This document shows, piece after piece, positions 1 to 5,088 of a stretch of 5,088 nt of DNA. Under the pieces are notes generated by a model. The model was given only the letters and a program-made list of their open reading frames with translations. It was not told the DNA's origin and made no database searches. Where the stretch lies: positions 1 to 5,088 of the forward strand of contig CALBVA010000132.1 in assembly GCA_937969125.1 (NCBI GenBank). Reading direction: 5' to 3'. This stretch comes from an uncultured Verrucomicrobiales bacterium. GTDB lineage: Bacteria > Verrucomicrobiota > Verrucomicrobiia > Verrucomicrobiales > Akkermansiaceae. Both the position numbers and the translations under genes were made by a program. Position 1 is the stretch's first letter. Each line of letters begins with the position of its first letter.

Positions 1-1
1 C

Positions 2-97
2 CGCTACTACTGGCTCCTCGCCCACTGGTTTCCCTTTCTCCTCACCCCCTTGCAGAAGCGGTTTTTGAAGGGGTTTGAAATGAACCGTGAACCGTGA
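2..97 (+). CDS. 3' end of an unidentified protein (partial)
   Basis: An open frame enters from the left edge and ends at TGA 95-97, giving 31 residues that begin RYYWLLAHWFPFLLTPLQ and end KGFEMNREP. The segment is rich in aromatic and large hydrophobic residues (YYW, HWFPFLL) followed by basic ones (QKRFLK). That would suit a membrane-associated or interfacial C-terminus, but I do not recognise the family. The last six codons and the stop lie within or against a TGAACCG tandem repeat, so the exact C-terminus depends on repeat copy number. It runs toward the HU gene and would share the hairpin at 175-200. Frame 1 is also open for 25 codons and ends in TGA, but is less protein-like. The assignment rests on composition alone. 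Confidence 0.45.
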   Translation, partial: RYYWLLAHWFPFLLTPLQKRFLKGFEMNREP

Positions 98-101
98 ACC
101 G
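81..101. repeat. 7-bp tandem repeat, TGAACCG x3
   Basis: Three perfect head-to-tail copies of TGAACCG occupy 81-87, 88-94 and 95-101, followed by one extra T. The third copy supplies the TGA stop of the left-edge frame. Because the unit is 7 bp, gain or loss of one copy would shift that frame. A GTTCAC at 149-154 is complementary to the GTGAAC inside the array, but the match is only 6 bp. Confidence 0.85.
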
Positions 102-168
102 TCGTCAGGACCTGCAAGGCATAGTTCTACAGCCGGAAACAGCGAACTGTTCACTCCCCCACTGGGAC

Positions 169-200
169 AAAAAAAGCCCGGTGGGGTGAACCACCGGGCT
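169..200 (-). terminator. Rho-independent terminator of the HU gene
   Basis: Positions 175-184 (AGCCCGGTGG) and 191-200 (CCACCGGGCT) form a perfect 10-bp GC-rich stem with a 6-nt loop. Seven A residues at 169-175 on the plus strand (the last also in the stem) read as a T tract right after the hairpin on the minus strand. It lies about 47 bp past the HU stop codon. On the plus strand the hairpin is followed by a weaker, interrupted T stretch (GATATATTTG). It may therefore also stop transcription of the convergent left-edge gene. Confidence 0.88.
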
Positions 201-246
201 GATATATTTGTGTGTTACAAGAAGTCTAAGGACCCGGCAGGGGTAA

Positions 247-522
247 TTAGAGGGACTTCTTGAGCACGGTGGAGGGCTTGAAGCCGACGGACTTGGAGGC
301 CGCGATCTTCATTGCTTCACCGGTCTTGGGGTTACGGCCCATACGTGCGGCGCGCTTCTTGACCTCGAAAGTTCCGAATCCGATGATCTGGACTTTCTTG
401 TCTTTTTTCACGCCCTTCGCGATGGAATCGAGCACGGCTGCGACGGCATCTTCTGCTGCACGCTTAGTGGCTTCTTTTCCGAGGGCTTTCTGCACTGCTT
501 CAATGAGTTCTCCTTTATTCAT
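247..522 (-). CDS. HU-family DNA-binding protein
   Basis: HU proteins are small basic dimers that bend and compact nucleoid DNA. From ATG 522 the product is 91 residues starting MNKGELIEAV, matching the usual ~90 and the family N-terminus. The family signature is clear: GFGTF at residues 48-52, then basic KKRAARMGRNPKTG, with RNPKTG at 63-68 forming the DNA-inserting arm tip whose intercalating proline is P65. The C-terminus is basic (TVLKKSL). An in-frame ATG at 537 would add MIRVA, giving 96 residues. A GAGAGG lies directly against that ATG and 15 nt before ATG 522, so neither spacing is ideal, and I chose 522 on family alignment. It is monocistronic, with its own terminator at 169-200 and a divergent upstream neighbour. 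Whether it is HU alpha, HU beta or an IHF-like paralogue cannot be told from sequence alone. Confidence 0.97.
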   Translation of the reverse strand: MNKGELIEAVQKALGKEATKRAAEDAVAAVLDSIAKGVKKDKKVQIIGFGTFEVKKRAARMGRNPKTGEAMKIAASKSVGFKPSTVLKKSL

Positions 523-537
523 GGCAACGCGGATCAT

Positions 538-615
538 CCTCTCGGCGGTTATTTTGTAAAGTTAAAATAAGTCGGAATCCCTGTATTTATAGGGGTTGAC
601 GGACCCCCCGGTTTC
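538..615. promoter_or_regulatory. AT-rich divergent intergenic region, HU / C92 hydrolase
   Basis: This AT-rich gap separates two divergent genes and should hold both promoters. On the minus strand TATAAAT (591-585) is the best -10 candidate for HU. It would give a leader of roughly 55 nt, but there is no good -35 upstream of it. On the plus strand TTGAC (596-600) resembles a -35, yet no -10 follows at the right distance. CCCT (579-582) and AGGG (591-594) form an imperfect dyad around the TATAAAT, a possible operator. All of these are weak motif matches. Confidence 0.3.
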
Positions 616-2031
616 ATGATGAACCCGCACCCCCCGAAAACAATAGGTTCCAGCCTGTTAGAAAATCGGCTTGACTGCTATTGCAAGATTCCACCGGGAG
701 TGAACGCGCAGCAGATGACAAAAATTGACCAAGTGGTGGCAGACGGATGGAGCGTGCTCCGCGCCGCCTGGCCGGCTTTGCCTAAGCAGGATGAATTAAA
801 CATCGAACTGACTGATGCGGAGGCCGCCCAGGCGAGGCAATATTACCTACCTGATGAGGACGAACGTTTGCGTGAAGTTTACACTCGCTACCTCGCAGCG
901 CGGAGTAGTCTGTGGGAAATGGTGCGCACGCTGAGACCGCATTTGCGTAGCGAAGATCTGCGAGTCTTCGCTCTCGCCTTTTGTGCCGCCGCAGCCCTGA
1001 TGCGCAGTGCCGACTTTATCCTGACTCTAACGAAGGACCGCCCGGTGGTCTGGAAAAAGCTGGATGAGGCAGAACCACGCTACGGTCTCCCAGCGAAGAG
1101 CTTCACGCGAATCTACCGGAACATCAGCTCACCGAAGTGGATGTGGCGATACCGCCAGGGGCGCGGCTTTTATGAAGCACACCGCGCAGAGATTCATGCG
1201 GCACTGCGTGAGGGTGGCTTGTCAGAAATGATCCGCTGGCTGGAGCAGGAGGAGCCACATTTCCCATCGCAGAAGCGCACCTTTTTTACCCGCTTCTATG
1301 AATACCGCCTCTATTCCTTTCTTCGCCGTTCCGGCTCCGGTTACCGAAAGGTGATGTTCTCTCTTTTTCGACTCGGCGGAAGTGCCATCGCGGATATGCG
1401 GCAGCCCTTCGTGAAACCGATCGGGGCTCAGAAAAAAGTCAGCGCGGAGGTTCGTGAGACCACCCGCAATCTCCTCCGCCCGGGCGATGTCTTCGTCACC
1501 CGCCACGAGGATGCCATGAGCAATCTCTTCCTCCCCGGATACTGGCCACACGCCGCTCTCTACCTTGGCACCCCGGAGGAAAGATTGGCCCTCGGTATCC
1601 GGAATGATGGAGACACCTCCGCCACCGTACTGGAGGCGAAAAAGGACGGAGTAAAATTCCGCCAACTCTCCGAGACCCTCGCCGTCGACTCCTTCGTAGT
1701 CGTACGCCCAAGGATTTCGAAGGAGGAATTGGCCGAGGCCCTGACCCGCGCGATGACCCATGAAGGGAAGCTCTATGACTTCGTCTTCGACTTCCGGAAG
1801 GCTGATCGCCTGGTGTGCACCGAAGTCGTTTACCGGGCCTATCACGGAGTGGGCGGGATGGATTTCGAACTCAGCAAACGCAGCGGCAGGCTGGTCCTCT
1901 CGGCGGAGGATTTCCTAAGACAGGGACTCGCGAAGGACCTCTTCGAAGTGATCCTGACCTTCGGCGTGGGTGACAATGTCATCCGCCACGGGGACTCGGC
2001 ACGTTCACGATTAAAGGCAACCTTGAGATAG
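616..2031 (+). CDS. YiiX/YebB-like permuted NlpC/P60 cysteine hydrolase (C92-type)
   Basis: The C-terminal half (about residues 283-450 of 471) has the layout of circularly permuted papain-like NlpC/P60 enzymes, in which the catalytic His precedes the Cys. A strand LRPGDVFVTR (287-296) leads to WPHAALYLG with candidate His312. VLEAKKDGV follows with a possible acidic partner, Glu340, and then DRLVCTEVVYRAY with candidate nucleophile Cys401. Known relatives are amidases or peptidases whose substrates are mostly unidentified, so substrate and location here are open. The first ~280 residues are charged and probably helical, and I do not recognise a domain there. No signal peptide is visible. The start is uncertain: ATG 616 gives the longest frame, but codons before 700 include rare ATA and TTA. 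GTG 700 or ATG 715 (MTKIDQVVADGW) are reasonable alternatives. None has a good Shine-Dalgarno. aroC follows 52 bp downstream on the same strand. Confidence 0.85.
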   Translation: MMNPHPPKTIGSSLLENRLDCYCKIPPGVNAQQMTKIDQVVADGWSVLRAAWPALPKQDELNIELTDAEAAQARQYYLPDEDERLREVYTRYLAARSSLWEMVRTLRPHLRSEDLRVFALAFCAAAALMRSADFILTLTKDRPVVWKKLDEAEPRYGLPAKSFTRIYRNISSPKWMWRYRQGRGFYEAHRAEIHAALREGGLSEMIRWLEQEEPHFPSQKRTFFTRFYEYRLYSFLRRSGSGYRKVMFSLFRLGGSAIADMRQPFVKPIGAQKKVSAEVRETTRNLLRPGDVFVTRHEDAMSNLFLPGYWPHAALYLGTPEERLALGIRNDGDTSATVLEAKKDGVKFRQLSETLAVDSFVVVRPRISKEELAEALTRAMTHEGKLYDFVFDFRKADRLVCTEVVYRAYHGVGGMDFELSKRSGRLVLSAEDFLRQGLAKDLFEVILTFGVGDNVIRHGDSARSRLKATLR

Positions 2032-2048
2032 ACCGGAGAGGGACGGGA

Positions 2049-2076
2049 TTGCCTCCCTCGATTCGCCTGCTAAAGT
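2049..2076 (+). promoter_or_regulatory. Candidate promoter for aroC, possibly leaderless
   Basis: TTGCCT (2049-2054) and TAAAGT (2071-2076) each match 4 of 6 bases of the -35 and -10 consensus and are 16 bp apart. The -10 ends 7 nt before the aroC ATG at 2084, so transcription would start at or next to the start codon. No Shine-Dalgarno precedes that ATG (it is preceded by CCCGCGC), which fits a leaderless mRNA. Cotranscription with the hydrolase gene upstream remains possible. Confidence 0.4.
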
Positions 2077-2083
2077 CCCGCGC

Positions 2084-3178
2084 ATGTCCAGCCACCTTGG
2101 CCAACTTTTCCGCATCTCGACCTTCGGTGAATCACACGGCGGAGGCGTCGGTGTGGTTATCGACGGCTGCCCGCCCATGATCCCGCTCACCGAGGCCGAC
2201 CTCCAAATCGAGCTCGATCGCCGCCGCCCCGGCCAATCCGAGGTGACCACTCCGCGAAATGAAGCGGACCAATGCGAGATCCTCTCCGGAACCTTCGAGG
2301 GCAAGACCCTCGGCTCTCCCATCGCGGTCCTCGTGCGGAACAAGGACCACCGGCCCGAGGCCTACTCCGAGATGTCGGAAAAATACCGCCCCTCTCACGC
2401 CGACTACACCTATGATGCAAAGTATGGCATCCGGAACTGGCAAGGCGGAGGCCGCTCCTCCGCGCGCGAAACGATCGGCCGCGTCGCCGCCGCCGCCGTT
2501 GCGAAGAAAGTCCTGGAACACTTCTGCCCCGGCATCGAAACCCTCGCCTGGGTGAAAACCATCCAGGACATTGAGGCCAATGTGGACCCGCTCGCCGTGA
2601 CTGCGGCTGACATTGAATCAAACATCGTCCGCACCGGCGACCGCACCATCGCCGACACCATGATCGAGCGGATTAAGGAGGTCCGCTCCGAGGGAAATTC
2701 CATCGGAGGCATCATTGAAGCCGTCGTCCGCGGCTGCCCTCCGGGACTGGGTGAGCCGGTCTTCGACCGCCTGGAAGCAGACCTTGCGAAAGCCATGCTC
2801 TCGCTTCCTGCGACCAAGGGATTCGAGGTCGGCTCCGGCTTCGACGGCACCCTACTGAAAGGCTCCGAACATAATGACCACTTCTACATGGAGGACGATA
2901 AAGTCCGCACCAAGACCAATCGCTCCGGCGGCGTGCAGGGCGGCATCTCCAATGGCGAGCCCATCCTTTTCCGCGTCGCTTTTAAGCCCACCGCCACCAT
3001 TATGTCCTCACAGCCCACCGTCTCCAAGGAGATGGAGGACACCGAGCTGAAGGGCCGCGGTCGGCATGATGCCTGCGTCCTCCCCCGCGCCGTCCCCATG
3101 GTCGAGGCCATGACCAATCTCATCCTCTGTGATCACCTCCTCCGCCACCGCGCGATCTGTGGCGGAATTATCGATTAA
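2084..3178 (+). CDS. aroC: Chorismate synthase
   Basis: Catalyses the last shikimate-pathway step in the cytoplasm, the anti-1,4 elimination of phosphate from EPSP to give chorismate, using reduced FMN. Chorismate feeds aromatic amino acids, folate and quinones. The 364 residues match family length and all hallmark motifs are present. GESHGGGVGVVIDG (15-28) holds catalytic His18. DRRRPGQSEVTTPRNE lies at 45-60. RPSHADYTYDAKYG (102-115) holds the second conserved His105. GGGRSSARET (121-130) is followed by RVAAAAVAKK, NRSGGVQGGISNG spans 279-291 and KPTATI 301-306. RHDACVLPRAVPMVEAM spans 327-343, with Ala330 where many homologues have Pro. ATG 2084 fits the usual SSHLGQLFRISTFGESHG N-terminus. 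The other shikimate genes are not in the window, so aroC stands apart from its pathway here. Its stop overlaps that of the convergent gene. Confidence 0.98.
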   Translation: MSSHLGQLFRISTFGESHGGGVGVVIDGCPPMIPLTEADLQIELDRRRPGQSEVTTPRNEADQCEILSGTFEGKTLGSPIAVLVRNKDHRPEAYSEMSEKYRPSHADYTYDAKYGIRNWQGGGRSSARETIGRVAAAAVAKKVLEHFCPGIETLAWVKTIQDIEANVDPLAVTAADIESNIVRTGDRTIADTMIERIKEVRSEGNSIGGIIEAVVRGCPPGLGEPVFDRLEADLAKAMLSLPATKGFEVGSGFDGTLLKGSEHNDHFYMEDDKVRTKTNRSGGVQGGISNGEPILFRVAFKPTATIMSSQPTVSKEMEDTELKGRGRHDACVLPRAVPMVEAMTNLILCDHLLRHRAICGGIID

Positions 3179-3182
3179 TCGA
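3171..3182. repeat. Perfect 12-bp palindrome at overlapping stop codons
   Basis: TCGATTAATCGA is identical to its reverse complement. Its central TTAA (3175-3178) contains the TAA stop of aroC on the plus strand (3176-3178) and the TAA stop of the convergent gene on the minus strand (3177-3175). Both proteins therefore end in Asp-stop (GAT TAA). A further short dyad, TCGAG-TTT-CTCGA, lies at 3179-3191. No T tract follows on either strand, so this is not a standard intrinsic terminator. Confidence 0.7.
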
Positions 3183-3906
3183 GTTTCTCGAGGAGTTCCC
3201 TCTGAAGCCTGACAATCGGATCCTCACCATACTTCTTGGTGAGAAACACGACCACGGCTTCCTGGTAGCCTTCAAAATGACTGCGGTTCGGCGGTCCAAC
3301 GCAGCCATACGAGACCACGGTAATTCCAAAGTCCGCCAAGGCCTTCTCTTTGATCTTTTCATCAAAGGATCCCGGCTGGCCAACTAAACCATATCTGATC
3401 TCTCCTTTCGAGAGATCAGCCTCCGCCGCCTTTCTTCCTGCGGCAATCTCCTGCGTTTTCATCACCCCCAGCGTCTGCTCTTTGACTTCTTCTAAAATTC
3501 GCATGACCCTCTTCCGTCCATGTGGCGAACCGTCTTTTTCAAACCATCGTAGTTTCCCATTGGTAATCTTCACGACTGAGAAAGCCCCATTGAACGGGTC
3601 GTAGTTTTCACCCTCCTTGATCAGCACCAGTAAATAGCGGCCCTTCTTAAAGCTTCGGAAGTCCACAATCGGTGCGCAGATGATCCCGGCAGCTCCTTTT
3701 AGCTTAATCGTCCCTTCCGCACGTCCCTTCCAGCATTCGAGCACGCGAGAGATCGCGTGATGGGTCGCCTCGTTTTCCTTCTCCACCTTAACGAAATCGG
3801 CGACCACAATTTCCGTGGCCTGCGCAAGCAACCCTTGCTCATTCAAGGTCTCCCATTTGGCAAAAAGGGGACTGCATGCCAAAAGGAATATCATCAGGAT
3901 TTTCAT
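3175..3906 (-). CDS. Exported protein of unknown function
   Basis: From ATG 3906 the product has 243 residues and begins with a short signal peptide, MKILMIFLLACSPLFA, with likely cleavage before Lys17. A lipoprotein reading (LLAC, Cys11) is possible, but the hydrophobic run before Cys is very short. A start at ATG 3966 would bury the signal peptide 20 residues inside, whereas ATG 3906 has AAGGA 7 nt upstream. Residues 24-96 follow a pattern of small secreted beta-barrel (OB/TIMP-like) domains. It runs from a strand at EIVVADFVKVEK through a WKG turn (59-61) and Cys77 to GRYLLVLI (89-96). That resemblance is weak and inferred. A separate C-terminal part (about 169-231) contains IRYGLVGQPG, ADFGITVVSYGCVG and EGYQEAVVVFLTKKYGEDP, and may be a second small domain. 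Cysteines 58, 77 and 202 remain after cleavage. I cannot name the family. Confidence 0.85.
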   Translation of the reverse strand: MKILMIFLLACSPLFAKWETLNEQGLLAQATEIVVADFVKVEKENEATHHAISRVLECWKGRAEGTIKLKGAAGIICAPIVDFRSFKKGRYLLVLIKEGENYDPFNGAFSVVKITNGKLRWFEKDGSPHGRKRVMRILEEVKEQTLGVMKTQEIAAGRKAAEADLSKGEIRYGLVGQPGSFDEKIKEKALADFGITVVSYGCVGPPNRSHFEGYQEAVVVFLTKKYGEDPIVRLQRELLEKLD

Positions 3907-3968
3907 GGAACCATCCTTACCATATCGGCTCTGGAAACTTTGTAAAAGAATGGCAGAATCGTGCACAC
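3907..3968. promoter_or_regulatory. 62-bp divergent promoter region
   Basis: This is the gap between the minus-strand exported protein (start 3906) and the plus-strand membrane protein (start 3969). On the minus strand TTTACA (3946-3941) and TATGGT (3924-3919) match 5/6 and 4/6 of the consensus with 16 bp between. However, that -10 abuts the AAGGA, so transcription would begin beyond the Shine-Dalgarno and the pair may be chance. On the plus strand CAGAAT (3954-3959) lies 9 nt before ATG 3969 with only a poor -35 upstream. The gap is too short for two long leaders, so the two promoters probably overlap. Confidence 0.3.
3914..3918 (-). promoter_or_regulatory. Shine-Dalgarno AAGGA deciding the start at 3906
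   Basis: On the minus strand AAGGA ends 7 nt before ATG 3906, an optimal spacing. It is the clearest ribosome binding site in the window. It supports the signal-peptide start over the longer frame from 3966. Confidence 0.6.
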
Positions 3969-4763
3969 ATGGACCAACTCGCCCCGAACACCATCATCGG
4001 AATCATCCTCGCAGTCTTTGCGGTCCTGGGATTTCTAAAGAACTTCGTGAAGTTCTTCTTCAACCTCATCTCCCTCGCGGTGGGCGGAGTGGCCGGTCTC
4101 TGGGGCTATAATAATGGCCTCCCTCTCGCACGAAAAGTGGTCGCGGATCCGCAGCCGTGGATGGCCATCACCATCGGAGTCGTTTGCTTCGTAGTAGCCG
4201 TTTGCTTTGTCCGCATGATTCTGGGATTCCTCTCTGGAAAGAGCAGCGAGGACAGCCAGGCAAAGACCGGGGGGCGTGGGATTCCCGGCGGGATCTTCGG
4301 GCTCCTCATCGGCATCGGCACAGCATACTTCATGCTCAGCGGCGCCCGCTATGCCGGCACCCTCTCGGAGCTGAGCCGCATCAAGGACTACCTCGGGGGA
4401 AAGATCGGTGAAGACTCGGAGACCTCCGCCCTCGCCAAGGTGAAAGAGTGGATTAACAACAGCCAGATCGGCAAGTGGCATGAGAAGATCGATTTCTTCA
4501 ACGACCCCGCGCGCGACCAGCTGGCAAAACTCGCCCTCATCCGCGAAAACCAGGAGAAGATGGAGCAACTCGCTCCAGAAAAATCGACCTCCGATGTCCT
4601 TGAAGCCATCCCGGTGGATGACGATACCCGCCGCCAATTCGAATCGGGCGATTTCTCCTCCCTCCTGAAGAACAAAGACCTCCGCGGCAAGAATCTCAAT
4701 GCCGCCGTGAAGGAGGCCCTCCTCCGCATCGACATCGAGCGCGCCCTCGGAATCAAGAAATAG
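3969..4763 (+). CDS. CvpA-like four-helix membrane protein with soluble C-terminal extension
   Basis: 264 residues from ATG 3969 (MDQLAPNTIIGIILAV). Four hydrophobic segments are visible: about 8-25, 29-47 (FFFNLISLAVGGVAGLWGY), 64-88 and 106-125 (PGGIFGLLIGIGTAYFMLSG). Four helices near the N-terminus, and a GFxxxFV segment running into the second helix, recall CvpA/colicin V production proteins. No diagnostic motif is strong enough to be sure. Loop 89-104 is polar (GKSSEDSQAKTGG). Residues ~130-264 are hydrophilic and probably helical (KDYLGGKIGEDSE, KLALIRENQEKMEQLAPEK), well beyond a ~160-residue CvpA. The frame stays open upstream to ATG 3876, but that region overlaps the start of the divergent gene and encodes no hydrophobic segment, so 3969 is preferred. 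No Shine-Dalgarno is visible. CvpA proteins have been linked to envelope and secretion functions; the role here is unknown. Confidence 0.85.
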   Translation: MDQLAPNTIIGIILAVFAVLGFLKNFVKFFFNLISLAVGGVAGLWGYNNGLPLARKVVADPQPWMAITIGVVCFVVAVCFVRMILGFLSGKSSEDSQAKTGGRGIPGGIFGLLIGIGTAYFMLSGARYAGTLSELSRIKDYLGGKIGEDSETSALAKVKEWINNSQIGKWHEKIDFFNDPARDQLAKLALIRENQEKMEQLAPEKSTSDVLEAIPVDDDTRRQFESGDFSSLLKNKDLRGKNLNAAVKEALLRIDIERALGIKK

Positions 4764-4766
4764 AAT

Positions 4767-5009
4767 CTACCGGAACTCCACCTTCACCCGGTAGAAGAGA
4801 CCCTTTTCACAACCGGCCGGTTCCAGACCCGCGATCAACCTCCCGGTGCCCGAATCACGCATGCTGGAAACTTCCTCAAAACCTACGATCTCCGACCACT
4901 TAAAAAAATCCTCCGATTGCTGCACGGTCACTGTCAATTGCCGCCCGTCGCGGTCCAGCGTCCCCCCACAGGGCCACAGCCGTTGACGACTATACTGAGC
5001 GTGAAGCGG
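4767..5009 (-). pseudogene. C-terminal fragment of an unrecognised protein, probable gene remnant
   Basis: On the minus strand a frame is open for 80 codons between TAG 5012-5010 and TAG 4769-4767. Its last ~70 residues look truly coding, with GC-rich third positions. They include WPCGGTLDRDGRQLTVTV, SEDFFKWSEIVGFEEV and the terminus GLFYRVKVEFR. A sequence ending in a beta-rich segment with KW and a final FYRV strand resembles the tail of a larger exported protein. The only ATG (4862) would leave 31 residues, and GTG and TTG starts lack ribosome binding sites. A run of six G (minus strand, 4967-4962) lies near the point where coding character begins, and another minus frame is open just upstream, so a frameshift is possible. 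TATAGT (4994-4989) resembles a -10 but has no -35. It could instead be a short complete gene. It lies 3 bp from the stop of the membrane protein gene and converges on it. Confidence 0.4.
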
Positions 5010-5013
5010 CTAA

Positions 5014-5088
5014 TTATTCCTTGGGAGTCGGATGGGGCTTTGCCCGAGGTGGCGGCTTATCGAGTGGTGCATCGGCAGCTTCATGATC
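5014..5088 (-). CDS. Possible 3' end of a minus-strand gene (partial)
   Basis: Reading in from the right edge on the minus strand gives 24 residues and TAA at 5016-5014. The residues include DAPLDKPPPRAKPHPTPKE, a Pro/Lys-rich low-complexity tail of the kind that often ends real proteins. Two rivals cover the same bases. One is a plus-strand frame from GTG 5001 (MKRLIIPWESDGALPEVA if GTG is the start) that runs off the edge. The other is a second minus-strand frame ending at TAG 5010. With only 75-88 bases visible the choice is unresolved. Confidence 0.28.
   Translation of the reverse strand, partial: DHEAADAPLDKPPPRAKPHPTPKE

Noticed and set aside
596..601. TTGACG as a -35 box for the hydrolase gene
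   Set aside because: No -10-like hexamer lies 15-19 bp downstream.
1222..1845. 207-codon minus-strand open frame inside the hydrolase gene
   Set aside because: It lies wholly antisense to a well-supported gene with catalytic motifs and has no recognisable domain. It is a GC-rich shadow frame.
2038..2059. Hairpin GAGGGA / TCCCTC between the hydrolase gene and aroC
   Set aside because: Six base pairs plus two across a bulge, with no T tract after it and overlapping the candidate -35. Too weak to call a terminator or attenuator.
2187..2621. Long minus-strand frames inside aroC
   Set aside because: aroC is unambiguous. The antisense frames are Arg/Gly/Ser-rich, typical of shadow translation.
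3876..3968. Longer N-terminus for the CvpA-like protein
   Set aside because: It would overlap the signal peptide codons of the divergent gene and adds a segment unlike a membrane protein start. The family-like hydrophobic start begins at 3969.
4932..4937. Perfect minus-strand TTGACA
   Set aside because: It lies within the coding-like frame at 4767-5009 and has no -10 at the expected distance.

Overview
The window looks like an ordinary stretch of bacterial chromosome with housekeeping and lineage-specific genes. Coding regions are rich in C and G at third codon positions, and most starts lack a clear Shine-Dalgarno sequence. The style of the unrecognised secreted and membrane proteins suggests Verrucomicrobia (Luteolibacter/Haloferula-like). 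That placement is an impression from protein style, not a database result. No mobile element, CRISPR array, tRNA or rRNA was seen.

Left part (1-615): the 3' end of an unidentified plus-strand gene ends at 97 inside a three-copy 7-bp tandem repeat. It converges on a minus-strand HU-family DNA-binding protein gene (247-522). A strong hairpin with a 7-nt T tract (169-200) is the HU terminator and may also serve the left gene. HU is divergent from the next gene across an AT-rich gap.

Centre (616-3178): a 471-codon plus-strand gene encodes a permuted NlpC/P60-like (YiiX/YebB, C92-type) cysteine hydrolase with a long uncharacterised N-terminal region. After a 52-bp gap comes aroC, chorismate synthase, the last step of the shikimate pathway. 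The gap holds a promoter-like pair placed so that the aroC transcript could begin at its ATG.

Right part (3171-4763): aroC meets an exported protein of unknown function tail to tail. Their stop codons overlap in TTAA at the centre of a perfect 12-bp palindrome. That gene is divergent, across 62 bp, from a four-helix CvpA-like membrane protein with a soluble C-terminal extension.

Right edge (4764-5088): there is no intact gene here. The minus strand carries what looks like the C-terminal 70-80 residues of a protein without a credible start, probably a gene remnant. The last 88 bases are probably coding, but strand and frame cannot be decided. I found no convincing new multi-gene system. The items most worth checking are the N-terminal domain of the C92 hydrolase, the exported protein family, the remnant at 4767-5009 and the possibly leaderless aroC.
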